DNA of 35,783 nucleotides. Source: Methylocystaceae bacterium (lineage in GTDB: Bacteria > Pseudomonadota > Alphaproteobacteria > Rhodospirillales > Terasakiellaceae). Below, one piece after another: positions 16,924 to 24,021 of this stretch. The stretch spans positions 1-35,783 of the forward strand of contig JABXIC010000167.1 in the NCBI GenBank assembly GCA_013373265.1, read 5' to 3'. Numbering within the stretch: the stretch's first letter is position 1; each line of letters begins with the position of its first letter. The position numbers and the translations under genes were made by a program. The notes under the pieces were generated by a model, which saw nothing but the letters and a program-made list of their open reading frames with translations, had not been told where the DNA came from and ran no database searches.

Positions 16924-17484
16924 ATGTTGGTACAAAGCGGCGACGACAAAAGAAACAAACAACGTACCCAAATTAACCAGTTCATTGGTAGTCTCAAAGA
17001 CAAGACAAATGAACTGGACGGCTGGGCACAAAACGCTGAAAAAACCATGTCCGGTGAAGGGTTTAAAACCTATCTGGAGTTTCGAAATCTCGTCGTTGAA
17101 TGTGAAAGCTTTAATGAAATTATCCAGCGCCGCGTCAAAGATGCAGAAAAATCCGGCGACAAAACAGATTTACAAGAACAATTAGACGAACTCAGCGCAC
17201 GCCAAATTACTTTGGCTATAAATGCCTCTTTAAAATTTTTGCGCTATATCTCTGAAAAAAACCTCCCTCTGGGCTCACGCGATATCTTCATTCGCGAACT
17301 AAACGATCTGCACCGGATGAAAAAGAACTTCGATAATGACCGCCTAAAAGGAAAGGTCGATGCTGCCGCTTTAGAAGACCAACGCAAGGTCGAAGAAATC
17401 CTCAATGTCGTCATCGAAAAGGCCCCACAGCTTTTCAGCTTTGAAAACATGGACGACGACGACACTGAAGACGACGATTATTAA
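16924..17484 (+). CDS. Coiled-coil cytoplasmic protein, opposite strand
   Basis: 186 aa, soluble, nearly all helical and highly charged (IQRRVKDAEKSGDKTDLQEQ), with an acidic tail MDDDDTEDDDY. No signal or membrane segment and no family recognised. GGAG stands just before the ATG. It reads against the phage genes and overlaps the end of the decoration gene by 4 bp, so its transcript would be antisense to that operon. It has its own AT-rich promoter region, which fits a moron expressed in the lysogen. Confidence 0.65.
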   Translation: MLVQSGDDKRNKQRTQINQFIGSLKDKTNELDGWAQNAEKTMSGEGFKTYLEFRNLVVECESFNEIIQRRVKDAEKSGDKTDLQEQLDELSARQITLAINASLKFLRYISEKNLPLGSRDIFIRELNDLHRMKKNFDNDRLKGKVDAAALEDQRKVEEILNVVIEKAPQLFSFENMDDDDTEDDDY

Positions 17485-17753
17485 TCGGTATTCGTGCCAC
17501 CCATTGCCGTAATATCAGCAAGGTCTACCGTTGCCCCCGTGCTGGATGAAACAAGGAAGATACCAGCCCCCGGTGTGCCATCGGTATCCACATTTGCCAT
17601 AATCATATCGCCTGTGCGCAACATATCGGCGGCCGTGTTAAAGTAACCGGATGTATCTACATCCGTTGCCAAATCAGTCGTTGCGTAGTGCCACAAGGTA
17701 AAACCGTTGGAATAAGCCAGAACACTCAGATTTTTAGACTCAAAAGCCATCAT
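17481..17753 (-). CDS. Phage head decoration-like protein
   Basis: 90 aa. FESKNLSVLAYSNGFTLWHY with GYFNTAADMLRTGDMIMANV matches a small family encoded next to capsid genes in podoviruses and other prophages, rich in Gly/Thr/Asp and probably on the head surface. It follows the capsid gene after a terminator. Two adjacent ATG codons are possible starts. The role is inferred from position and family. Confidence 0.6.
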   Translation of the reverse strand: MMAFESKNLSVLAYSNGFTLWHYATTDLATDVDTSGYFNTAADMLRTGDMIMANVDTDGTPGAGIFLVSSSTGATVDLADITAMGGTNTD

Positions 17754-17766
17754 TCATTTCCTTTAT

Positions 17767-17803
17767 AAAAAAAATGCCCCGACTGAACCATTCAGCCGGG
17801 GCC
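17767..17803 (-). terminator. Intrinsic terminator after the capsid gene
   Basis: Stem GCCCCG-CTGA/TCAG-CGGGGC with eight T following on the minus strand. It is placed between the capsid and decoration genes. Partial termination here would give excess capsid mRNA over downstream tail mRNA. Confidence 0.8.
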
Positions 17804-17830
17804 AAGTTTAAGGGAGAGGGTAAAAGAAAC

Positions 17831-18652
17831 TTACGCCGCTTCCAGACAGCGCAACGACACAACCCCTGTCGGATCGATCAGGATGGAACCTTGGCTCATC
17901 ATGTTGTTGACGAAATGCGCTGCGCGGTCACCATGCCATGACACATCAGACTTAATGTCATGGCCAATGGCGTGACCGATGGCCGTTTTGTGATACCAAT
18001 AGCAATAACGCACATCCCCTGTTTTGGTCAGGCCGGAATGAGGCATCCAAAGGGTCCCCAGCCATTTCTTGGCTTGAGAACCCTTCCACGGCAGGTTTTC
18101 TTCACCGACATAATCTGCCTTTGTGAATTCATCGATCTGCAACAGATCAGACCATTGTTTCCAACCAACAATGGCGTAGCGTTCACCATCATCAGGCACA
18201 TCGGATTCACCCATCATTTCAAAAGCTTCCAGCACTTTGGCTTTGGTCAAACCATCGGTGCCATCTCCGGCAAAATTGGTAGATTTATCCAACTCATTAA
18301 TGACCAGCTCATCGGTCTTGCGGCCCAATGCATAAGCACCGGCTTTAGAGACAACCTGCATTTCATTGATGTTGGTCTTGATCTCGTCAAGCTTATCAAT
18401 CCAGTCACCTGCATAGTAATCATAAAGCTTACATTCCACCGGTTCGTGATCGATGTTCATGATCGGCACTTTACCATGGCGCCCCTTGGTGCTGGCGGTA
18501 CCTTTACCGATTTTCTGGAATGTGGTGGTCGCGCCTTCCACGTTATTTTTGGTGCGCACGGTATTGCGCAGTTTTGAGCCCATTTGTTGATATTGCAAAT
18601 GGACCTCGGCCACGTAATGGCCAATAAACGACTGTTCAATTGATGTAGACAT
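17831..18652 (-). CDS. Major capsid protein
   Basis: About 273 aa from the ATG at 18652, preceded by AGGAGTG. Conserved parts include SFIGHYVAEVHLQYQQMGSK, then LRNTVRTK, a PVECKLYDYYAGDWIDKLDE segment, and C-terminal DVSWHGDRAAHFVNNMMSQG. These fit the coat protein of a group of alphaproteobacterial podovirus-like prophages. It lies about 200 nt downstream of its own promoter and is flanked downstream by a terminator, giving the capsid gene nearly independent transcription. Confidence 0.82.
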   Translation of the reverse strand: MSTSIEQSFIGHYVAEVHLQYQQMGSKLRNTVRTKNNVEGATTTFQKIGKGTASTKGRHGKVPIMNIDHEPVECKLYDYYAGDWIDKLDEIKTNINEMQVVSKAGAYALGRKTDELVINELDKSTNFAGDGTDGLTKAKVLEAFEMMGESDVPDDGERYAIVGWKQWSDLLQIDEFTKADYVGEENLPWKGSQAKKWLGTLWMPHSGLTKTGDVRYCYWYHKTAIGHAIGHDIKSDVSWHGDRAAHFVNNMMSQGSILIDPTGVVSLRCLEAA

Positions 18653-18839
18653 TACATCACTCCTAAATTGCTTCTTGTTTTGAGATGAAACGTCGCTGTT
18701 GTCTGTGGTTATGGGAGAAAGCCCCCGCCAAAGACAGGCGAACAAACGCCATGGGCCGTGCGACCTATTGAAAGGGAACGGTTATCCAAAGCTTAAAACT
18801 GGGAAGGAAAGATCAACACGGGAGAGATCGGGACACGCT

Positions 18840-18863
18840 GGTCACACTTCTCCTGTTGACTGA
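18840..18863 (-). repeat. 24-nt promoter-leader repeat, copy A
   Basis: Identical to 25922-25945 in the same orientation. On the minus strand it begins TCAGTCAACAGG and ends GTGTGACC. It starts 4 nt after the -10 hexamer, so it should be the first bases of the capsid transcript. The RNA can fold with GUCA pairing to UGAC and AC to GU around a loop AGGAGAA. Confidence 0.85.
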
Positions 18864-18867
18864 GAGG

Positions 18868-18896
18868 AATGTAGAACATATGACGATAAATGTCAA
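18868..18896 (-). promoter_or_regulatory. Promoter of the capsid gene (P_A)
   Basis: On the minus strand TTGACA (18896-18891), a 17-bp spacer and TACATT (18873-18868) form a good sigma70-type promoter. It lies just downstream of the 504-aa gene and starts a ~200-nt leader for the capsid gene. Geometry is almost the same as P_B at 25951-25979. Confidence 0.7.
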
Positions 18897-18925
18897 TGAT
18901 TATTTTCCTATTTTTGGAAAAATTT

Positions 18926-20440
18926 TTAGAAACTGAAGCCGAGATTATCCGCAAAGCGTTGCGTGAGCTCATCTTCATCCGTTTTTTTAGCAATCTGATG
19001 GAAGGCATTGTGCGTTTTCGGACCGACGATGCCATCATCTTTTAATCCAGCACCCAAATCGTTCAAAGTATCTTGCAGGGCCAGACCTTCGGATTGAAAA
19101 CCATCTTTGGGTGATTTTTGATTCCCCAGAAGCGGTTTAAAGGCCGCGCCCAATTCACCTGCCAGATTTTCAACACCACTTGTCTTGGCCTTTTTCGCTG
19201 TTTCTTTAAACTGCCCAAGGGCCACCGCTTCGCTGACTTTGCTTGTCCCATGATCGACCAAAGCCTTTTTCAAACCAAAAGACGTCTTCGGCCCATTGAC
19301 ACCATCTTCTTTCAAGGCCGTCGTTTTAGGAACATTAGGCAAAGGGGACTGATTTTGTTTGTTGGACAACATATTTAATCCCGCCTGAAGACCTTTAATC
19401 ACCTGTTCTTCAGACGGCATCACGGCGAGATGTCGATCCGATTGGATGGCTTGCCGGTTTTGTCCAGTTTGACCCGGTTCAACAGGCACACCATTAACAC
19501 TGCCCAAAGGCCCGGTGGCTTTCTCTTCATTATAAACCGGAGGATTAAGGGCATGACCTATACCACCCGTCATGCCCGGCAGATTGCCAATGATGCGTTC
19601 CAATGCTTCACCAGGGTCTTTGCCGTCTTTGGTCTTAATCGGCACAGGTTCTTGCGGGATGGAACGCACAGGCGCGGGCTGTACCATCTTGCCTGTTTCA
19701 TCATATTTGACCGGGTCATTGCCATAGTAGTGATCAAACCATTGACGTTCACGCTGCAACATCCCCGCCTTATCCTGAGGCAAAGCCTTCTCCCGCGCCT
19801 TCATCGCCTCTTGCAACTCAGCTTTGGTCCAGTCACTAGGAGATTTGAGGTTCATGAGATAGTCATCGGAGTTCTTGATTTGATCCCGCAACCGTTTACG
19901 CAACTGAATGACTTCCGGCGTTTGAACTGCTGGTAAGAAACTATGCTCCGACAATTGATCTTGTGACCGTTTCATACTCATATCTCCTTGAAATGAGTTT
20001 TCATCTTCAATTGATTGGGACGCCACATGATTTAAACCCAAAGGCAAATCAGGCAAATCATTTGGATTGACGAATTTTGTTATCTTAGGCTCTCTTAAAT
20101 CTAATGATCGACCAATCGCCCTCTGCTTTGCATAACGTTTTGCTTGCGCCGGTGTATCTCCACCCTTAACCGCCTCACTCACATCCCTCACAACACGATT
20201 ATAATCCATATATTCCTCAGGCAAGCCTTCTTGACGGAGTTCGTCAAGCACGGCCTCTCCTACCGCTTCTGCTGCGTTCGGTGCGATTACGGGCCCAAAA
20301 AGCGGTATTGAACCACCATTTACACCAAAGGGATCATCACCATATATTAAATCCAGAATCTCCTTTTTTATTTTTCCTCCTATAATTTTTTTCCTCCATT
20401 GTTTTTTATTAGCTTGCTTGTGCGTTTCTTTATCGGCCAT
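18926..20440 (-). CDS. Phage-associated protein with peptidoglycan-binding-like repeats
   Basis: About 504 aa from the ATG at 20440, with AAGGAG upstream. There is no signal peptide. The N-terminal part is basic then helical and unfamiliar. YDETGKMVQP (residues ~246-255) is exactly shared with the transglycosylase-like protein at 5319-6896. The C-terminal third has two peptidoglycan-binding-like units with the motifs KEDGVNGPKT and KDDGIVGPKT. It sits directly before the capsid promoter where a scaffold gene would be expected. Likely a virion-internal or wall-targeted effector; exact role unknown. Confidence 0.55.
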   Translation of the reverse strand: MADKETHKQANKKQWRKKIIGGKIKKEILDLIYGDDPFGVNGGSIPLFGPVIAPNAAEAVGEAVLDELRQEGLPEEYMDYNRVVRDVSEAVKGGDTPAQAKRYAKQRAIGRSLDLREPKITKFVNPNDLPDLPLGLNHVASQSIEDENSFQGDMSMKRSQDQLSEHSFLPAVQTPEVIQLRKRLRDQIKNSDDYLMNLKSPSDWTKAELQEAMKAREKALPQDKAGMLQRERQWFDHYYGNDPVKYDETGKMVQPAPVRSIPQEPVPIKTKDGKDPGEALERIIGNLPGMTGGIGHALNPPVYNEEKATGPLGSVNGVPVEPGQTGQNRQAIQSDRHLAVMPSEEQVIKGLQAGLNMLSNKQNQSPLPNVPKTTALKEDGVNGPKTSFGLKKALVDHGTSKVSEAVALGQFKETAKKAKTSGVENLAGELGAAFKPLLGNQKSPKDGFQSEGLALQDTLNDLGAGLKDDGIVGPKTHNAFHQIAKKTDEDELTQRFADNLGFSF

Positions 20441-20466
20441 TTTTATCTCCTTCCAAAAAAATGCCA

Positions 20467-20523
20467 AAACCATCCATAATACGGTTAAATTGTCGTATCT
20501 AACAAAATGGACAAATGAAATGC
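20467..20523 (+). repeat. Upstream repeat of Sel1 gene 2
   Basis: The region from AAACCATCCATA to the start codon (TGGACAAATGAAATGCG) closely resembles 21323-21376 before Sel1 gene 3. The pair of genes and their promoters therefore arose by tandem duplication. Confidence 0.6.
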
Positions 20524-21215
20524 GTATGTTTTTAAGCTTACTCGTGGTGTTGATAATTCATTCAACGTCATCTTTTGCCGCAGAAGCAAAGTCAGACGAT
20601 CTACCCGATAGCCAAAATGACAAAAAACTCATTGAGCTGTATAAAAAAAGGGCTCTAACAGGTGACTCTTTCTCTCAATACAGGTTGGGCTATTTTTATG
20701 AACATGGTCGCGGCGTCGAAAAAGATATTCACAAAGCTTTAGAATGGTACGAAAAGGCGGCTGCAAAAAATGACTCTCAAGCGATTTTCAACCTGGCTGT
20801 CATGTATTTTTACGGCAATGGCATCCCTCAAGATGTGGAAAAAGGCATGTCGCTCTTCGAAAAAGCCTTTCAACTCCATTCTTGGAGTGCAGCAGAAGCA
20901 TTGGGCCGCATTTATCTTTACGGTGACAACGTACCCAAAGACCTCCCCAAAAGTGTGAAATATTTAAAGATTGCTGCAAAAATAGGGAGACCGAACAGCC
21001 TCTATCTGCTTAGCCTCATGAACCTCAGAGGCATAGGAATGAAACAAAATGAAGAAGAAGGCATTCTTCTCCTGATCGAAGCAGCCAGAAATGGAAGTGT
21101 CGAAGCAAGAAACGATATTGAAAAATTTGAAAAAAGGCTCGGCCAAACGTTACAGTCCCGGCTCAAGGAAAAATACAACTATACTGATCCCCCTTATGTC
21201 TGGAAAACAGATTAA
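20520..21215 (+). CDS. Secreted Sel1-repeat protein (Sel1 gene 2)
   Basis: About 231 aa from the ATG at 20520. Signal peptide MRMFLSLLVVLIIHSTSSFA is followed by about four Sel1 repeats with the classic pattern, e.g. YRLGYFYEHGRGVEKDIHKA with LEWYEKAA, and AVMYFYGNGIPQDVEKGMSL. Such proteins usually work in the periplasm or at the envelope as interaction scaffolds. It is a tandem paralog of the next gene and reads against the phage operon, between scaffold and capsid genes, which marks it as cargo. Confidence 0.82.
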   Translation: MRMFLSLLVVLIIHSTSSFAAEAKSDDLPDSQNDKKLIELYKKRALTGDSFSQYRLGYFYEHGRGVEKDIHKALEWYEKAAAKNDSQAIFNLAVMYFYGNGIPQDVEKGMSLFEKAFQLHSWSAAEALGRIYLYGDNVPKDLPKSVKYLKIAAKIGRPNSLYLLSLMNLRGIGMKQNEEEGILLLIEAARNGSVEARNDIEKFEKRLGQTLQSRLKEKYNYTDPPYVWKTD

Positions 21216-21322
21216 TGCCTCCCAAAGAAAAGAGAGGCGATGGATTCAAAGCTTCCTTGAAATTCCAATTTACAATATGAATGCGGCATGCGTTTTTTAA
21301 TCATTTGCCTAAAAATCGCACT

Positions 21323-21376
21323 AAACCATCCATAGCTTGTTAAAGTGCCAACGGTTTAAATGGATAAATAAAATGC
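21323..21376 (+). repeat. Upstream repeat of Sel1 gene 3
   Basis: Second copy of the 5' region described at 20467-20523, with AAACCATCCATAG at its left end and TGGATAAATAAAATGCG at the start codon. Confidence 0.6.
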
Positions 21377-22122
21377 GTTTTTTTCTTATTCTCCTCTCTT
21401 TCTCGATACTATCGTTTGCTGCTCTTGCTGATATGACACAAGCTCATACAGCCTATGATGAAGGTGATTTCAACTCGGCTTTAAAACTCTTTTTAAAAGA
21501 AGCAAAACAAGGAAATTCTGAAGCACAATTTTCAGTGGGCGTCATGTATCGCAATGGCCAAGGCATCGCCAAAAACTATGATGAGTCCCTTAAATGGCTT
21601 AGAATCAGTGCCGCACAAAAATATCGCCCGGCAATATATGCAATTGGACTTGCGTATATTCATGGCCTTGGCGTGAAAAAAGACCCCCATGAAGCCATGA
21701 AATATTTCCAAAAAGGACACGACCTGCAACATGCGCGATCTTCAGAAGTGCTTGCAATGATTTACCTTAATGGCAAATACAATGTTAAAAAAGATGTCGC
21801 GAAAGCAAAAACATACCTGCACCAAGGACTCGAATTTGGAAATCCGGCCAGTTTACTCATGCTGGGGATGATGTATCTCGACGGGGAAATCTATGAAACG
21901 GATGAATATAAAGGCACCCTCTTAATCGCGAAAGCCTCCACTTTAGGCCTTAAAGCAGCGCAAAAAGCAATTAAAGAGATTGAAAAAGAAATAGGTATGC
22001 CCCTCAAAGACTATCTCAAAAACACCTATAATTTCACACTCCCATTCAAAGAAATTACAGTTTGCCCCACAAGCGCAATAAATAAACGCAAATGTACCAT
22101 ATATTGGAATGATCCCCTTTAA
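21373..22122 (+). CDS. Secreted Sel1-repeat protein (Sel1 gene 3)
   Basis: About 249 aa from the ATG at 21373. Signal peptide MRFFLILLSFSILSFAALA, then Sel1 repeats (AQFSVGVMYRNGQGIAKNYD with ESLKWLRISA, and AIGLAYIHGLGVKKDPHEAM). The C-terminus resembles that of gene 2 (NTYNFTLPF against KYNYTDPPY) and adds a short tail with two Cys. Paralog of gene 2, with a duplicated upstream region. Likely lysogen-expressed cargo acting in the envelope. Confidence 0.82.
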   Translation: MRFFLILLSFSILSFAALADMTQAHTAYDEGDFNSALKLFLKEAKQGNSEAQFSVGVMYRNGQGIAKNYDESLKWLRISAAQKYRPAIYAIGLAYIHGLGVKKDPHEAMKYFQKGHDLQHARSSEVLAMIYLNGKYNVKKDVAKAKTYLHQGLEFGNPASLLMLGMMYLDGEIYETDEYKGTLLIAKASTLGLKAAQKAIKEIEKEIGMPLKDYLKNTYNFTLPFKEITVCPTSAINKRKCTIYWNDPL

Positions 22123-22177
22123 TTCATGAAAGCAGGATACTCTCCTCCATGTTCAGTACGTTACAAAAGCTGTAAAC

Positions 22178-22810
22178 TCATAAATAAACAGGTGCGTCAC
22201 CTTCCTGCCATTGCGCATACTTAATCATCACTGATTTAAAGGTCTCACTTTCCAGTAACATCATAAGCCAGTTTATAAGTAGCGGATAAGGCGTTTGTTG
22301 AAACCAGTCCATATCCACAAAGGCAAACTGACGGATGAAGGGGAAAATGGCGTAATCTGCCAATGTCGGGCGATCTGCACATAGGTAGGTGTGCGTCGAC
22401 AAGCACGCATCGAGGCGCTTCAAGAAGATTTCGCCCTTTACGCGTTGCTCCAAAGGATCAACATTTTCATAACGCGCGGCATATTTATATCCATCAAGAT
22501 GATCCTTAAACACCTGATCATTATAGGCAATCAGATCATCCGTTTCATCGGACGTGGCCGTCAACCAGTCCTGAGGGTCATTTTGTACCAAGGCCCAGTG
22601 CATAATGTCCAGACTTTCGTCCAGTACCTGACCATCTGGAAGCTGCAAAACTGGCACGGTGGCCTTGGGGGACAGGGCCACCATCTGTTGGGGTTTATCA
22701 CGCAAAACAACTTCACGCACTTCCACACAGCACCCGCTGGCGAAAAGGGCCATTCGGGCGCGCATGGCATAGGGACAGCGACGAAAACTATAGAGGACGG
22801 GATCGGTCAT
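22178..22810 (-). CDS. Glutathione S-transferase family protein
   Basis: 210 aa. The N-terminal thioredoxin-like domain has the catalytic-type motif RRCPYAMRARMAL (Cys12) and the glutathione-site segment ATVPVLQLPDGQVLDESLDI; the C-terminal helical domain follows. The CPYA motif suggests a Cys-type (omega or glutaredoxin-like) enzyme. It starts 4 bp after the small gene 22815-22994 and so is part of the phage-strand operon after the scaffold terminator. A metabolic enzyme here is unusual for a podovirus. Confidence 0.88.
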   Translation of the reverse strand: MTDPVLYSFRRCPYAMRARMALFASGCCVEVREVVLRDKPQQMVALSPKATVPVLQLPDGQVLDESLDIMHWALVQNDPQDWLTATSDETDDLIAYNDQVFKDHLDGYKYAARYENVDPLEQRVKGEIFLKRLDACLSTHTYLCADRPTLADYAIFPFIRQFAFVDMDWFQQTPYPLLINWLMMLLESETFKSVMIKYAQWQEGDAPVYL

Positions 22811-22814
22811 CTCC

Positions 22815-22994
22815 CTACCCTATGCCATCTACCGTGCGTTCATCAAGCCAAACAAGTTCACTTAAATTTAAAGACAACCCGTTGAGCAAATAACACATGG
22901 CTTGCCATGACATCGCTTTAGACAGTGCCTCACGATAATTTTCCGGCAAGGCATACACCCCGTTGAAAATCACTTCCAATTCGCGTGCAGTCAT
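22815..22994 (-). CDS. 59-aa hypothetical protein upstream of GST
   Basis: A short ORF starting MTARELEVIF and ending ELVWLDERTVDGIG, with a strong RBS (AAGGAGAG) at good distance from the ATG at 22994. The product is soluble and helical with Trp/Cys in SWQAMCYLLNG. It lies 4 bp before the GST start and just after the scaffold terminator. No family recognised; the RBS and spacing argue that it is real. Confidence 0.6.
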   Translation of the reverse strand: MTARELEVIFNGVYALPENYREALSKAMSWQAMCYLLNGLSLNLSELVWLDERTVDGIG

Positions 22995-23012
22995 ACTTCT
23001 CTCCTTTCTAAG

Positions 23013-23045
23013 AAAAAGGGTGCCCTTGGCATCAACCAGGGCACC
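23013..23045 (-). terminator. Intrinsic terminator after the scaffold gene
   Basis: Stem GGTGCCCT/AGGGCACC followed by CTTTTTC on the minus strand. It marks the end of the portal-scaffold transcript and precedes the cargo block. Confidence 0.78.
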
Positions 23046-23053
23046 TCATCAGA

Positions 23054-23722
23054 TCAATTTGGGTACAAACGACGAAATCCTGCCCGGACCTTTTCAACCG
23101 TAGCCGGATCTTGATCCCGCCAATATTTCGGATCACGCATCAATTTTCGAATATCACTTTCGCTTTGAAGACCCGCTGTCTCGCTGAAACGATCCATGCC
23201 CGGCTCACCTTCACCTTTGCACATCATGTCATAGAGTGTCATCACCCCTTCATAGCTGCTGCCCATGGCTTCCAAAGCTTGGGGGCCAAATTTGCGACTG
23301 CCCCACGCCTGTAACTGACGGGCAGTTTCTTGCCAGCGTTCTTCCCCGCCAAATTTTTCGCACAAACGATCAATTTGATTGTGGCTGTGCAATTGAGCAA
23401 AGATTTCTGCGACCAACGGTTCCAGCGCTTCATAGGCCAGATCATAGACCAGTTGTGCCTGCTCATGACTAAAACCGGCATCATGTAAACGTTGGTTCAC
23501 GACCGGGTCATTACTGAACAAATCACTTTTGCATTCAATGCAATATTCAGAATGATGATTGGGGATATTCTTGTGCATCCCTGCGCCCATTTTGCTTTCC
23601 ATCTCACGATAGGATTGCGCCAGAGCTTCAAGGCGAGGCTCACGTCGTTCATCATCCCAAAACTTTTTAGGAAGATAGGCAGGGCATTGAGAAGAGGTTT
23701 GATCTTGTATCATATCAGTCAT
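23054..23722 (-). CDS. Probable capsid scaffolding protein
   Basis: 222 aa, acidic and helical. The N-terminal YLPKKFWDDE followed by LEALAQSYREMESKMG resembles T7-like capsid assembly proteins. The final 29 residues contain LMRDPKYWRDQDPATVEKV and end GFRRLYPN, a motif seen at the C-terminus of scaffold-type phage proteins, where coat binding is expected. Three genes downstream of the portal, as usual for a scaffold, but the capsid gene is displaced by a ~4-kb insertion. HHSEYCIECKSD might bind metal. Confidence 0.62.
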   Translation of the reverse strand: MTDMIQDQTSSQCPAYLPKKFWDDERREPRLEALAQSYREMESKMGAGMHKNIPNHHSEYCIECKSDLFSNDPVVNQRLHDAGFSHEQAQLVYDLAYEALEPLVAEIFAQLHSHNQIDRLCEKFGGEERWQETARQLQAWGSRKFGPQALEAMGSSYEGVMTLYDMMCKGEGEPGMDRFSETAGLQSESDIRKLMRDPKYWRDQDPATVEKVRAGFRRLYPN

Positions 23723-23748
23723 AAATCACCTTTATAAAGTTTAAATGT

Positions 23749-24021
23749 TTATTTGCCTTCACGACCTTGGCGGACCAAGCCCATGATGTAGGAAACCAGA
23801 TAACGCTGGCCTTCAAGGTGGCGCAAAATGCCGTTATGGGCATTGGCACCTAAAGGGCGGGCCAGTGTCATTTCTGCCAGATGGGATAAAGCGGCCTCCC
23901 CATCTTCTCCACTGAAGCAACGGGCAAAGCGGGCGGGAATATCTTCTTGAATTTGCGGGTCTTCCGTGTGATCCATCGCTTTTTCAAACCAAGACCAGCC
24001 GGGATCATTGTTGCGTTGCAT
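23749..24021 (-). CDS. Bbp19-like phage protein
   Basis: 90 aa. ARFARCFSGEDGEAALSHLA, then a TLARPLG segment and ILRHLEGQRYLVSYIMGLVR, matches the small Bbp19-type protein found between portal and scaffold in many podovirus-like prophages. It overlaps the end of the portal gene by 17 bp. Its molecular role is not established. Confidence 0.7.
   Translation of the reverse strand: MQRNNDPGWSWFEKAMDHTEDPQIQEDIPARFARCFSGEDGEAALSHLAEMTLARPLGANAHNGILRHLEGQRYLVSYIMGLVRQGREGK

Noticed and set aside
18680-18760. Intrinsic terminator in the P_A leader before the capsid gene
   Set aside because: A short CGCC/GGCG hairpin exists, but there is no T-tract, so the leader of P_A does not show the terminator arrangement seen after P_B.
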